Of a DNA stretch of 64,000 nt, positions 35,888-43,591 are shown in pieces. Location: contig NZ_JACJJP010000010.1 of NCBI RefSeq assembly GCF_016900095.1, forward strand, positions 1 through 64,000, in the 5' to 3' direction. A program made the position numbers and the translations under genes. How positions within the stretch are numbered: position 1 is the first letter of the stretch; the number at the start of each line of letters is the position of its first letter. The DNA is from Gemmiger formicilis (lineage in GTDB: Bacteria > Bacillota > Clostridia > Oscillospirales > Ruminococcaceae). The notes under the pieces are model-generated. The model did not search any database. It was not told where the DNA came from and saw nothing but the letters and a program-made list of their open reading frames with translations.

Positions 35888-36283
35888 TTACAAGTCCTGA
35901 GACTCGTATGCTTCATCAGCCGCCTGCTCCTTGGCGCGGCACTGGGGACACAGACACCGGATTTTCAGGTCATACCCTTCGATGGCAAAACCGGTCTGGC
36001 GCTCCAGCTCCCTTGTCAGGTCAGACAGGTGAATATCCAGCAGCGCCCCGCACCGCCGACAGACCAGATGGTCGTGCCGTGTGTTTTTGTCGTAGCGGTC
36101 GGGGTAGCCTGCCACACTGATCTTGCGGATTTTCTCCTGGGCGTACAGGGTGTTCAGATTGTTGTACACCGTGGCCAGCACAACGGAGGGGCAGCTCTGC
36201 TTGAGTGCGAAGAAGATCTGTTCCGCCGTCATGTGGCTGTGGGAAGAAGAGATGATTTCCAGAATTTTGTCGGCATATCTCAT
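35888..36283 (-). CDS. Fur-family repressor, PerR-like
   Basis: 131-residue metalloregulator. The N-terminal winged helix (HMTAEQIFFALKQSCPSVVLATVYNNLNTL) binds DNA. RHDHLVCRRCG and the later CLCPQC provide the sensor-metal histidines and the structural Zn(Cys)4 site. PerR is suggested by the genes behind it (methionine sulfoxide repair) and by a perfect 7-1-7 box on its own promoter; Fur or Zur cannot be excluded from sequence alone. It heads the group with the QueD-like gene and msrAB. Confidence 0.88.
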   Translation of the reverse strand: MRYADKILEIISSSHSHMTAEQIFFALKQSCPSVVLATVYNNLNTLYAQEKIRKISVAGYPDRYDKNTRHDHLVCRRCGALLDIHLSDLTRELERQTGFAIEGYDLKIRCLCPQCRAKEQAADEAYESQDL

Positions 36284-36298
36284 ACTGTATCACCAAAT

Positions 36299-36313
36299 TT
36301 AGAATCATTCTAA
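36299..36313. promoter_or_regulatory. PerR/Fur box
   Basis: TTAGAAT-C-ATTCTAA, a perfect 7-1-7 inverted repeat overlapping the predicted transcription start of the PerR-like gene, indicating autorepression. Confidence 0.8.
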
Positions 36314-36317
36314 TTCC

Positions 36318-36346
36318 AATATACAGAGGGAAAACCGTTTTGTCAA
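36318..36346 (-). promoter_or_regulatory. Promoter of the PerR-like/QueD-like/msrAB group
   Basis: Minus strand: -35 TTGACA (36341-36346, perfect), 17-base spacer, -10 TATATT (36318-36323). Confidence 0.85.
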
Positions 36347-36612
36347 GGCAGAGGCACGCAGTGGGCAAAAAAGGTCTTCTTTTTCGTTTCAGCGAGTTTT
36401 TCTCACTTATTTTTCCCTGTATGCCCGGCGTTTTACCAACAGAGACGCCCTCCTGAAAAAACACAGGCGGCCCGCGGTTCATGCGGGACTTCTGCCCGTA
36501 TCCCCCGCCATGATACGCCCCGTTGCCGGGTAAAGTTCCCTCCGCCGGGTGCGACCCTTTTGTCGCGGTGAAAAAAGTCGTACTTATTTTGTCCTTGTCC
36601 GACCGGAAGCGC

Positions 36613-36646
36613 AAAAAAACAGGCAGCGAAAACTTCCGCTGCCTGT
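36613..36646 (-). terminator. Terminator of the lipid glycosyltransferase gene
   Basis: Minus strand ACAGGCAGCG (36637-36646) pairs with CGCTGCCTGT (36619-36628), followed by a run of T (36613-36619 as A on the plus strand). Confidence 0.9.
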
Positions 36647-36661
36647 CGGGGAGATATTCAC

Positions 36662-37786
36662 TTACCGTTCGGCCCCGGTCACCATCTGCCGGGCAAAATC
36701 ACAGATGCGCCCTGCGGCGCCGCCGTCAAACCGCTCGCGCTGGCGGCGCACCATCTCCGCACACTGTTCCGGGTCGGCCAGCAGGGCCGCCGCCCGGGCC
36801 GCCGCTTCCTGGGGATCCTGGCAGGCCACACTCATGCCATGGGCGGAAAAATAGTCCGCGTTGTAGGTTTCGCAGCCGGGAATGCCCGCCGTGTGCAGGA
36901 TGGGAATGCCGCAGACGGCGGCTTCGGTGGAGGAAAGGCCGCCGGGCTTGGTGACAAAGAGGTCCGATGCCCGCAGATACCCGGCCATATCGTCGGTGTG
37001 GCCCACCACCAGGATGTTGTCCCGTGCGTGGGGAGCGAGCTCCTCGTACAAGTTCCGGTTGTTGCCGCACACCAGGATCAGGACCGTGTCGGGGCTGCCC
37101 GAAAGGGTTTCCATCAGCGCGCGGATGGTCTGCCGGATGGTACCGCCGCCCATACTGCCCCCGGCCACCAGCGCATACCGCTTGTCCTGGTCCAGGTGCA
37201 GACGGCGGCGGGCCTCCGCCTTGGTCTCCCCGCCGGCAAAGGCGGCTTTGGTGGGGATGCCCAAGGGGTACAGTTTTTCCGCCGGGATGCCCCGCCGCAC
37301 ATAGTCCGGCGCCAGGTCCTTGGCCGGAATCACGTAGGCATCGCACTCGGTTTCCTCGGTGAAGGGGATGCAAACGTAGTCGGTGGAGACAAAAATGGTT
37401 TTGGGAACGGCCGCTCCCCGGTCCTGCAGGTTGGTCATGATCTCCGCCGGGTACAGATGGGTGGTGATGACGATATCAAAATGGTTCTGCCGCAGGTACT
37501 CTTCCATGATGGGCACCATCCAGCGGTTCACATGGTACACCGGCGAGCGCACCGGCAGGCTGCGGTAAAGCTGTCCCGCCCGGTACATGGCGCCGAACAG
37601 CCGGGGCCGCTTCTGCACCATGGAAATGTAGGACGTATCGATGGTCTGGGCCAGCTTGATGCTGTACAGGGTGTAAGGGTTGAGCAGCACCGCCTTGTCA
37701 CCCCGGCGCTGCACCTCTTCCAGGATGGCGCGGGCGGCGGAATTGTGGCCTCCGCCGGTGCCGCAGGACAGAATCAGTGTTTCCAT
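36662..37786 (-). CDS. MGDG-synthase-like processive diacylglycerol glycosyltransferase
   Basis: 374 residues, GT28/MurG-like fold. The N-terminal TLILSCGTGGGHNSAARAI is the glycine-rich loop of monogalactosyl/diglucosyl-diacylglycerol synthases. The C-terminal nucleotide-sugar site contains VVGHTDDMAGYLRASDLFVTKPGGLSSTEAAVCGIPIL. It should transfer sugar from a UDP-sugar to diacylglycerol, giving membrane glycolipids or a lipoteichoic acid anchor. The start at 37786 has GGAGG upstream and overlaps the end of plsY by 13 bases, so lipid acylation and glycosylation genes are coupled. The longer frame reading into plsY is rejected. Confidence 0.87.
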   Translation of the reverse strand: METLILSCGTGGGHNSAARAILEEVQRRGDKAVLLNPYTLYSIKLAQTIDTSYISMVQKRPRLFGAMYRAGQLYRSLPVRSPVYHVNRWMVPIMEEYLRQNHFDIVITTHLYPAEIMTNLQDRGAAVPKTIFVSTDYVCIPFTEETECDAYVIPAKDLAPDYVRRGIPAEKLYPLGIPTKAAFAGGETKAEARRRLHLDQDKRYALVAGGSMGGGTIRQTIRALMETLSGSPDTVLILVCGNNRNLYEELAPHARDNILVVGHTDDMAGYLRASDLFVTKPGGLSSTEAAVCGIPILHTAGIPGCETYNADYFSAHGMSVACQDPQEAAARAAALLADPEQCAEMVRRQRERFDGGAAGRICDFARQMVTGAER

Positions 37787-38391
37787 AGGGGCTTTACCTC
37801 CATCTGTTCTTTTTTCTCCTTGCTGGTCAGCATCCGCCACAGCACCGCAATGGACATGAAACAGAATCCGCTGCGGATTTCGGGGCGGTCCACCACAAAG
37901 ATCATGCCCACCAGCGAGGCGATATACGCCGCCAGGGTGCGGTAATAATGGGGGGAGATGCGAAGCACCACCGAAAACAGCAGAAAGAAGGCGGCCAGCA
38001 CGGCAAAGGGCTGCCACAGGGGCAGAAGCCCCAGCAGGCACCCGAAGGTGACCGCAATGCCCTTGCCCCCGTGGAAGTGGGAAAACACCGAAAAGGTGTG
38101 CCCGATCACCGGGGCGGCCAGGACCAGGGCGCAGATGTAGGGGTCCCGCGGGGGGCCTTCCATAAACAGATGGACGGGCACGAACCCCTTGAGCAGTTCA
38201 CACACCAGGGTGAGCACCCCGCAGAGGAATCCGCCGTACTGGAAGGCGTTGGCGGTGCCGGGGTTGTGGTCGTCGCTGATCTGTGTCAGGTTCTGCCCCG
38301 TAAACAGCCGCACAAACAGCTGGGCATACAGCACACTGCCCGACAGGTATCCCACCAGGGGAAAGAGCAGCATATCCAAATCATGTTTCAT
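37774..38391 (-). CDS. plsY: PlsY-type acyl-phosphate:glycerol-3-phosphate acyltransferase
   Basis: 205-residue membrane enzyme that makes lysophosphatidic acid from acyl-phosphate. Conserved PlsY elements are HNPGTANAFQYGG (motif 1 region), GHTFSVFSHFHGGKGIAVTFG (motif 2) and several helices. Motif 1 reads NPGTANAF, whereas NPGATN is usual, so it is a divergent member. The ATG at 38391 is chosen because the longer frame runs back to the preceding gene; its ribosome binding site (GAGAAG) is weak. It overlaps the glycosyltransferase gene. Confidence 0.8.
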   Translation of the reverse strand: MKHDLDMLLFPLVGYLSGSVLYAQLFVRLFTGQNLTQISDDHNPGTANAFQYGGFLCGVLTLVCELLKGFVPVHLFMEGPPRDPYICALVLAAPVIGHTFSVFSHFHGGKGIAVTFGCLLGLLPLWQPFAVLAAFFLLFSVVLRISPHYYRTLAAYIASLVGMIFVVDRPEIRSGFCFMSIAVLWRMLTSKEKKEQMEVKPLWKH

Positions 38392-38436
38392 AAGCAGGTC
38401 ACTTCTCTTTTTTTCTTCCGGGTACAAAAACAGAAC

Positions 38437-38465
38437 AGCCAAAGACTCGGGCTCAGCCTTTGGCT
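38437..38465 (-). terminator. Weak stem-loop between the giant ABC gene and plsY
   Basis: AGCCAAAG and CTTTGGCT (38437-38444 / 38458-38465) with a 13-base loop, followed on the minus strand by GTTCTGTTTTTG. Possibly a partial terminator. Confidence 0.45.
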
Positions 38466-38480
38466 TGGGTTGTGCAAAGA

Positions 38481-41400
38481 TCACTCGGTGCGCAGCGCCG
38501 TCACGGGGTCGCTCTTGGCTGCCTTTTTGGCAGGAATCAGGCCGCCCAGCAGGGTCAGCAGCACGCTCAGGGCAATCAGGATCACCGCACCGCCCACCGG
38601 CAGAACGGCGTTCACATCGTTGGAGTTGGCCAGGTGGTGGATCAGGGCGTTGCCCGGCACCAGGATGATCAGGGTCAGGCCGATGCCGATGAGCCCCGCC
38701 GCCAGGCCGATGATGAAGGTTTCGGCGTTGAACACCTGGGAGATGTTCTGCTTGGATGCACCGATGGCGCGCAGGATGCCGATTTCCTTCTTGCGTTCCA
38801 ACACGCTGATATAGGTGATGACACCGATCATGATGGAGGAGACCACCAGGGAGATGGCCACGAAGGCGATGAGCACATAGCTGATGATGTCGATGATATC
38901 GGTCACCGAGGACATGAGGGTGCCCACCGTGTCAGTGTAGGTGATGACCTGTTCGTCTTTGCCTTCGGCCTCCATGCGGCTGTTGTAGTCGCTGAGCAGG
39001 GCAGTCACCTGCTCCTTGCTTTCAAAGTCCAGGGGGTAGATGCTGATGGTGCTGGGGTCGGCAAAGTCCACGAAATCCAGGGAACTGAGGTTGCTTTCGT
39101 AGGTGGCCCCCTGGGTGAAGCTCATGGACTGGAACAGTTCCGAAAGATCCTCCGCATCCATATTCATGGAGAAGGCGGCGGCGAAATCCTCCGGGTCAAA
39201 CTGGAAGGCGTTGGCCAGGTTTTCGCCCAGCTTTTCCACCACCCCTTCCATGGCGGATTGCATGTTGTCGGCAATCTGCTGCATCACCTGTTCCATCACC
39301 GAGGCCATGGCGGTCTGGATGGAACTGCTCAGGGAATCGGCCACCGAGCCCATCAGGGTCTGCATATAGCCGGTCATGGTGGAGGCCAGCTGCTGCTGCA
39401 GGCCGGAGGCATCCACCATGGAGGCGATGCTGCCGGTGAGCAGGGTCTGGGCCTGGTCGGTGGACATGTAGTCGGCGAAATAGGCGCCCATCTTGGACGG
39501 GTCGGGCAGGCCCTGGGCCACGGTGTAGGCCTGGTACCCCTCGGCCAGGTCGTTGGCCAGCTTTTCCAGCTGTTCCTGGGTGATGGTCCATTCCGACGCC
39601 GTGGGGAAGGTGGCGTTCAACCACTGGGTGATGATGGCCTGGGCGTCGGGGGTGGCCAGGTATTCGGCCAGGTAGGATTGCAGCAGGGCCAGCATCTCCT
39701 CCTGGGACAGGGTGGAATCAAAGATTTCGGGGTGGTTCTGTTCGCAGTAGGTCAAGAATCCGGCCAGCACCTGGTTGAGCAGGTCCTTGACCTGGTCCTG
39801 GGTGGGGGCGGTGATGCCGTTGGCATCCAGAATTGCCTGCAGGTTCTGCTGCAGGATGCCGCAGCCCTCCTCGCTCTTCAGGAAGGTGAGGAAGCTGTCT
39901 CCCAGCCCGGTATAATCCGCTTCGGGATGGGCGGCCATGTAGTCATTCCAGCCGCTCACCAGCCCGGTGACCAGGTTGGTGACGGATTCCTGGGAAACGT
40001 TGAACTTGACCCCCTTGAGCAGATCGGCCATGTTCATCTGGGGGAATTCCGGAAGGTTCATCTGCAGGCTGCCCGGGTCGATCATGCCGGACAGGTCCAC
40101 CGATCCCATATCGATGCCGCTCATGTCCATACTGCCCATGTCCATGCTGCCCATATCAAAGGCGCCGGACAGACCGTCGGTGAGGTCGCTCTCATCAAAG
40201 GAGAACATCTCTTTCAAGGCGTCCTCGTCCACGCTGACAAGGGACTCCATATCAAAGCCGCTCTCCCCTTTTTCCTCCCCGAAGGGTTCGCCCGTAAAGA
40301 CGTTGGTGTGGGGGTCGGCCAGCTGGTCCTGCACGATCTGGCTCTGGGCGGCCTCCTCGGCCACGTGGCGAGTCAGGGAGGGCAGGTAGGCAATGCCCGA
40401 CTGCATGAGCAGGCCGCCGTCCTCGGTGGGCTGGACAATGCCCACCACGGTCAGGTCCTCGCCGTTGGCCACCAGTTTCTGCATGTAGGCATCGTCGTCC
40501 CGCTTGTCACGCCAGATGCCGTATTCGCTGTCATATTCGTAATAGTCCGGGCTGCTGACCAGCTTGAAGGTGACACCCAGAATGTCGTCGTAGGTGTAGG
40601 TGCCCATATTCTGGGGCGTGACCACGTCTTCCTCATTGACGAACTCCTGCACCATGTCGTCCAGTTCCTTTGAATCCCGCAGACCCAGGGTGTACAACAT
40701 AAAGTCGCTCATGCTGCCGCTGGAGGTCAGCACCAGCACGCACTCGTTGTAATTTTCCGGCCAGCGGCCCGCCTTCACCTCGTACTGGGTGCGGTACAGG
40801 GCCTGGTCGTCGGGCATCTCGTAAAAGACATCGGTGCCCATCATGGAGGACATCATGCTGCTGGAACTCACCGAAGAGCCCAGCCCCATAGCCGCAAAGG
40901 AGCTGTCCGGGTTGACCTGCCGCACCCCGTCCGGCTTTTGCAGATACACCTGGGGCATGATGTCGTAGGAATACTCCACCGCGCTGGTGTATTGCTCGAT
41001 GCCGCTGGTACCGCTGTCCAGCCAGGTCTTCAGGGATTTCAGGTCGTTGGAATTCATAGTGGAGAACATGCTGGTCACCATGTCCAGGATGCCCACCTCT
41101 CCTTCCCCGTGGTCGGAACTGCCGGTGGGTTCGCTGAGCAGCGAGGAAAGGTCAAACCCGGCGCTCTGAATCTGCAGGGGATATTCGGACAGGGTTTCCC
41201 GTTCCACGTCCTGGATATACTGGTTCACGCCGGTGGAGAGGGACAGGATCAGCGCAATGCCGATGATGCCGATGGACCCGGCAAAGGAGGTGAGGATGGT
41301 GCGGGCCTTTTTGGTTTTCAGGTTGTTGAAGCTCAGGGAAAGGGCCGTCAGCAGCGACATGGACGACTTGCCCATGTTCTTGTGCACCGCTTCGGGCAGT

Positions 41401-42089
41401 TCCTCCTCCGGCTCATAGGGGTCGGAGTCGGAGCGGATCTGGCCGTCCCGCAGGTTGACGATGCGGGTGGCGTACTGCTTGGCCAGTTCCGGGTTGTGGG
41501 ACACCATGACCACCAGACGGTCCTTGGCCACCTCTTTCAGCAGATCCATGACCTGCACGCTGGTGGCGCTGTCCAGCGCGCCGGTGGGTTCGTCGGCCAG
41601 CAGGATGTCGGGGTTGTTCACCAGGGCGCGGGCGATGGCCACCCGCTGCATCTGCCCGCCGGACATCTGGTTGGGCTTTTTGTGCAGCTGTTCGCCAAGG
41701 CCCACCTCCTGCAACGCCTTGATGGCCCGCTGGCGGCGTTCCGCCTTGCCCACGCCGGAGATGGTCAGGGCCAGCTCCACGTTGGCCAACACCGTCTGGT
41801 GGGGAATGAGGTTGTAGCTCTGGAACACAAACCCGATGGTGTGGTTGCGATAGGAATCCCAGTCCCGGTCCTTGTACTTTTTGGTGGAGATGCCGTTGAT
41901 GATCAGGTCGCCGGAGTCATAGCGGTCCAGTCCGCCGATGATGTTCAATAAGGTGGTCTTGCCCGAACCGCTGGGGCCCAGGATGGCCACAAATTCGTTG
42001 GAACGCAGATTGAGGGATACATGGTCCAGGGCCTTCTGCACGAAGTTGCCTGTCTTGTATTCCTTGCAAATGTCTTTGATCTGAAGCAT
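38481..42089 (-). CDS. Giant MacB/FtsX-type ABC protein: fused ATPase and permease
   Basis: 1202 residues. The N-terminal ATPase (about 1-225) has Walker A GPSGSGKTT (38-46), MSGGQMQRVAIARAL, LLADEPTGALD and VMVSHN. A first helix follows at about 275-300, then an unusually long extracytoplasmic region of some 750 residues, and an FtsX domain with three helices near the C-terminus (about 1065-1200). The insert has an acidic Asp-Met-Gly-Ser repeat (DMGSMDMGSMDMSGIDMG) around residue 650. Such proteins export peptides or lipoproteins or work as mechanotransmitters. GGAGAC precedes the start at 42089. A palindrome sits on the promoter. Substrate unknown. Confidence 0.87.
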   Translation of the reverse strand: MLQIKDICKEYKTGNFVQKALDHVSLNLRSNEFVAILGPSGSGKTTLLNIIGGLDRYDSGDLIINGISTKKYKDRDWDSYRNHTIGFVFQSYNLIPHQTVLANVELALTISGVGKAERRQRAIKALQEVGLGEQLHKKPNQMSGGQMQRVAIARALVNNPDILLADEPTGALDSATSVQVMDLLKEVAKDRLVVMVSHNPELAKQYATRIVNLRDGQIRSDSDPYEPEEELPEAVHKNMGKSSMSLLTALSLSFNNLKTKKARTILTSFAGSIGIIGIALILSLSTGVNQYIQDVERETLSEYPLQIQSAGFDLSSLLSEPTGSSDHGEGEVGILDMVTSMFSTMNSNDLKSLKTWLDSGTSGIEQYTSAVEYSYDIMPQVYLQKPDGVRQVNPDSSFAAMGLGSSVSSSSMMSSMMGTDVFYEMPDDQALYRTQYEVKAGRWPENYNECVLVLTSSGSMSDFMLYTLGLRDSKELDDMVQEFVNEEDVVTPQNMGTYTYDDILGVTFKLVSSPDYYEYDSEYGIWRDKRDDDAYMQKLVANGEDLTVVGIVQPTEDGGLLMQSGIAYLPSLTRHVAEEAAQSQIVQDQLADPHTNVFTGEPFGEEKGESGFDMESLVSVDEDALKEMFSFDESDLTDGLSGAFDMGSMDMGSMDMSGIDMGSVDLSGMIDPGSLQMNLPEFPQMNMADLLKGVKFNVSQESVTNLVTGLVSGWNDYMAAHPEADYTGLGDSFLTFLKSEEGCGILQQNLQAILDANGITAPTQDQVKDLLNQVLAGFLTYCEQNHPEIFDSTLSQEEMLALLQSYLAEYLATPDAQAIITQWLNATFPTASEWTITQEQLEKLANDLAEGYQAYTVAQGLPDPSKMGAYFADYMSTDQAQTLLTGSIASMVDASGLQQQLASTMTGYMQTLMGSVADSLSSSIQTAMASVMEQVMQQIADNMQSAMEGVVEKLGENLANAFQFDPEDFAAAFSMNMDAEDLSELFQSMSFTQGATYESNLSSLDFVDFADPSTISIYPLDFESKEQVTALLSDYNSRMEAEGKDEQVITYTDTVGTLMSSVTDIIDIISYVLIAFVAISLVVSSIMIGVITYISVLERKKEIGILRAIGASKQNISQVFNAETFIIGLAAGLIGIGLTLIILVPGNALIHHLANSNDVNAVLPVGGAVILIALSVLLTLLGGLIPAKKAAKSDPVTALRTE

Positions 42090-42120
42090 TGATTTTGTCT
42101 CCGTGTACCTGTCTATGCGG

Positions 42121-42143
42121 GCGGAAACCGGCACGGTTTCCGC
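42121..42143 (-). promoter_or_regulatory. Leader hairpin in the giant ABC mRNA
   Basis: GCGGAAACCG (42121-42130) and CGGTTTCCGC (42134-42143) around a 3-base loop, about 30 bases before the start codon; no U-tract on the minus strand. Confidence 0.45.
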
Positions 42144-42165
42144 ATAAGAATAATCGAAACATCGT

Positions 42166-42184
42166 TGTAATTGAAATAATTACA
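42166..42184. promoter_or_regulatory. Palindromic operator of the giant ABC gene
   Basis: TGTAATT-GAAAT-AATTACA: perfect 7-base arms with a 5-base centre, just downstream of the predicted transcription start (about 42186, minus strand). It fits a dimeric MarR/GntR/TetR-type repressor; the regulator is not encoded next to it. Confidence 0.65.
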
Positions 42185-42192
42185 TTATGGAT

Positions 42193-42221
42193 AGAATACC
42201 ATCGGCAAGCCCCCTTGTCAA
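42193..42221 (-). promoter_or_regulatory. Promoter of the giant ABC gene
   Basis: Minus strand: -35 TTGACA (42216-42221, perfect), 17-base spacer, -10 TATTCT (42193-42198). Confidence 0.75.
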
Positions 42222-42316
42222 CACGGGAAAAGGCGAAGGCTCCCGGGGTTTTTGCTCCCATTACCCGGCGGTAAGCCGCTTACCTGCGGGATAGTATCGC
42301 ACCGGAATGTGCGTAC

Positions 42317-42344
42317 TTGTTTTTCCTTGTGCCTTTGCTATGAT
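42317..42344 (+). promoter_or_regulatory. Promoter of the flavin reductase gene
   Basis: -35 TTGTTT (42317-42322), 16-base spacer, -10 TATGAT (42339-42344). Confidence 0.5.
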
Positions 42345-42397
42345 GGTGGTATGGATTTTGAAAAATCATCCGGCAAAACGAGAGGAGTGTACCGACT

Positions 42398-42970
42398 ATG
42401 ACCAAAGATTTCGGGGCCAAGCCCTATCTGTTCCCCATGCCCACCTATATGATCGGCACCTACAACGAGGACGATACGGTGGATGTGATGATGATGGCGT
42501 GGGGCGGCATCTGCGCCGAAGACATGGTGGCGCTGAACCTGGAAGCCGAACACAAGACGGTGGCCAACCTGAAAGCCCGCAAGGCCTTCACCCTGGCGGT
42601 GCCCGGCACTGAAACCCTGGCGGCGTCGGATTTTCTTGGCATTGCCAGCGCCAACAAGATGGCGGACAAGTTTGCCCGCACCGGCCTGCACGCCGTCAGA
42701 AGCCAGAGGGTGGATGCGCCCGTGATCACCGAGTATCCCCTGACCCTGGAATGTGAGGTGGTGGAGATGCAGGACCAGCCCTACGGTCTGCGGGTGCTGG
42801 GCCGGATCCTCAACGTGATGGCTGACGAGAAGGTGCTGGACGAGACCGGAAAGATCGATGCCGGCAAGCTGCAGGCCTTCGCCTTTGACCAGATGCGCAA
42901 CGGCTACTACGCCGTAGGGGACAAGATCGGGCAGGCCTGGCACAGCGGTGCCGGTCTGATGAAACCGTAA
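42398..42970 (+). CDS. Flavin reductase-like FMN-binding protein
   Basis: 190-residue split-barrel flavoprotein. VMMMAWGGICAEDMVALNLEAEHKTVANLKARKAFTLAVP is the FMN-binding flavin-reductase-like core. NKMADKFARTGLHAV follows. In anaerobes such proteins move electrons between ferredoxin or NAD(P)H and flavin acceptors; the partner is unknown. AGAGGAG precedes the ATG. It is convergent with an HxlR regulator, and the two share a terminator. Confidence 0.9.
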   Translation: MTKDFGAKPYLFPMPTYMIGTYNEDDTVDVMMMAWGGICAEDMVALNLEAEHKTVANLKARKAFTLAVPGTETLAASDFLGIASANKMADKFARTGLHAVRSQRVDAPVITEYPLTLECEVVEMQDQPYGLRVLGRILNVMADEKVLDETGKIDAGKLQAFAFDQMRNGYYAVGDKIGQAWHSGAGLMKP

Positions 42971-43006
42971 GAAAGAGTTTGCGCAGGGGGTTGCGACCTT
43001 GCACAA

Positions 43007-43062
43007 CCAAAAACCGCCGCGGCGGGGGCTTTGGCCCTGTCACGGCGGTTTTTGGTTTTTCT
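43007..43062 (+). terminator. Shared terminator, flavin reductase / HxlR
   Basis: CCAAAAACCGCCG (43007-43019) pairs with CGGCGGTTTTTGG (43043-43055), 13 pairs, then TTTTTCTTCTC. Confidence 0.8.
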
Positions 43063-43066
43063 TCTC

Positions 43067-43399
43067 TCACAGGCGGTTTTTGTCGCCCCATTCGCACATA
43101 CCGTCCAGAATGGGAATCAGGGACTTACCCCGTTCGGTCAGGCTGTATTCCACTTTTGGGGGAATCTGGGGGTATTCCTCCCGGTGGACCAGCTGATCGG
43201 CTTCCAGTTCTTTCAGGGTGGCGCTGAGGGTTTTGTAGGAGATGCTGCCGATATACTTTTTCATCTCGTTGAACCGCACCACCCCGAATTCCATCAGGGT
43301 GTACAGTACGGTCATCTTGTATTTTCCGTTGATCAGGGAAAGGGTGTAGCTGAATCCCGTTGTCCCCAGACATTCGTCGGCAATACAGCGTTTGCTCAT
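43067..43399 (-). CDS. HxlR-family winged-helix regulator
   Basis: 110 residues. An N-terminal Cys-bearing segment (KRCIADECLGTTG) leads into the winged helix (GKYKMTVLYTLMEFGVVRFNEMKKYIGSISYKTLSATLKELEADQLVHREEYPQIPPKVEYSLTERG), the HxlR pattern. Members sense aldehydes, quinones or redox state, often by cysteines. GGGAGGG precedes the ATG at 43399. It has a near-consensus promoter. Its likely target is the convergent flavin reductase or a distant gene. Confidence 0.9.
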   Translation of the reverse strand: MSKRCIADECLGTTGFSYTLSLINGKYKMTVLYTLMEFGVVRFNEMKKYIGSISYKTLSATLKELEADQLVHREEYPQIPPKVEYSLTERGKSLIPILDGMCEWGDKNRL

Positions 43400-43456
43400 T
43401 CCTGCCCTCCCCTTCCGGCCTGCACAAGACTTCCGCACAAGCACTCTCTGCTACTG

Positions 43457-43485
43457 ATTATAGTCGTCCCGGCGGCCAAAGTCAA
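43457..43485 (-). promoter_or_regulatory. Promoter of the HxlR gene
   Basis: Minus strand: -35 TTGACT (43480-43485), 17-base spacer, -10 TATAAT (43457-43462, perfect). Confidence 0.85.
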
Positions 43486-43504
43486 TTTTGTTTCCCGAGC
43501 GCGC

Positions 43505-43546
43505 CGGGCCCGCCGCCCTGCTTTGTGCGCAGATGCGGCGGGCCCG
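43505..43546 (-). terminator. GC-rich hairpin after the GH32 gene, no U-tract
   Basis: CGGGCCCGCCGC (43505-43516) and GCGGCGGGCCCG (43535-43546), 12 perfect pairs, 45 bases after the GH32 stop on the minus strand. No T-run follows. Confidence 0.5.
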
Positions 43547-43591
43547 ACACTGTATGGGATGGAAGGAAACACAAGGACAAAAATCAGTGGA

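Larger units (their letters stand above)
36284..36661. other. Non-coding region upstream of the PerR-like gene
   Basis: 378 bases holding the PerR-like promoter and box (36299-36346), about 260 bases without a recognisable feature (36347-36612), and the terminator of the next minus-strand gene. Confidence 0.5.
42090..42397. other. Divergent non-coding region, giant ABC gene / flavin reductase gene
   Basis: 308 bases: minus-strand promoter, palindromic operator and a leader hairpin for the ABC gene; plus-strand promoter for the flavin reductase gene. Confidence 0.6.

Noticed and set aside
36347-36612. Search for a tRNA, small RNA or gene in the gap upstream of the PerR-like promoter
   Set aside because: No cloverleaf, promoter-terminator pair or coding frame with a ribosome binding site was found.
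36662-38041. Longer start for the lipid glycosyltransferase within plsY
   Set aside because: The extra 85 residues are an out-of-frame reading of plsY; GGAGG and the conserved glycine loop place the start at 37786.
38460-40673. Open frame of over 700 codons opposite the giant ABC gene, rich in His/Gly/Val
   Set aside because: Antisense shadow of the ABC coding sequence; no ribosome binding site or recognisable fold.
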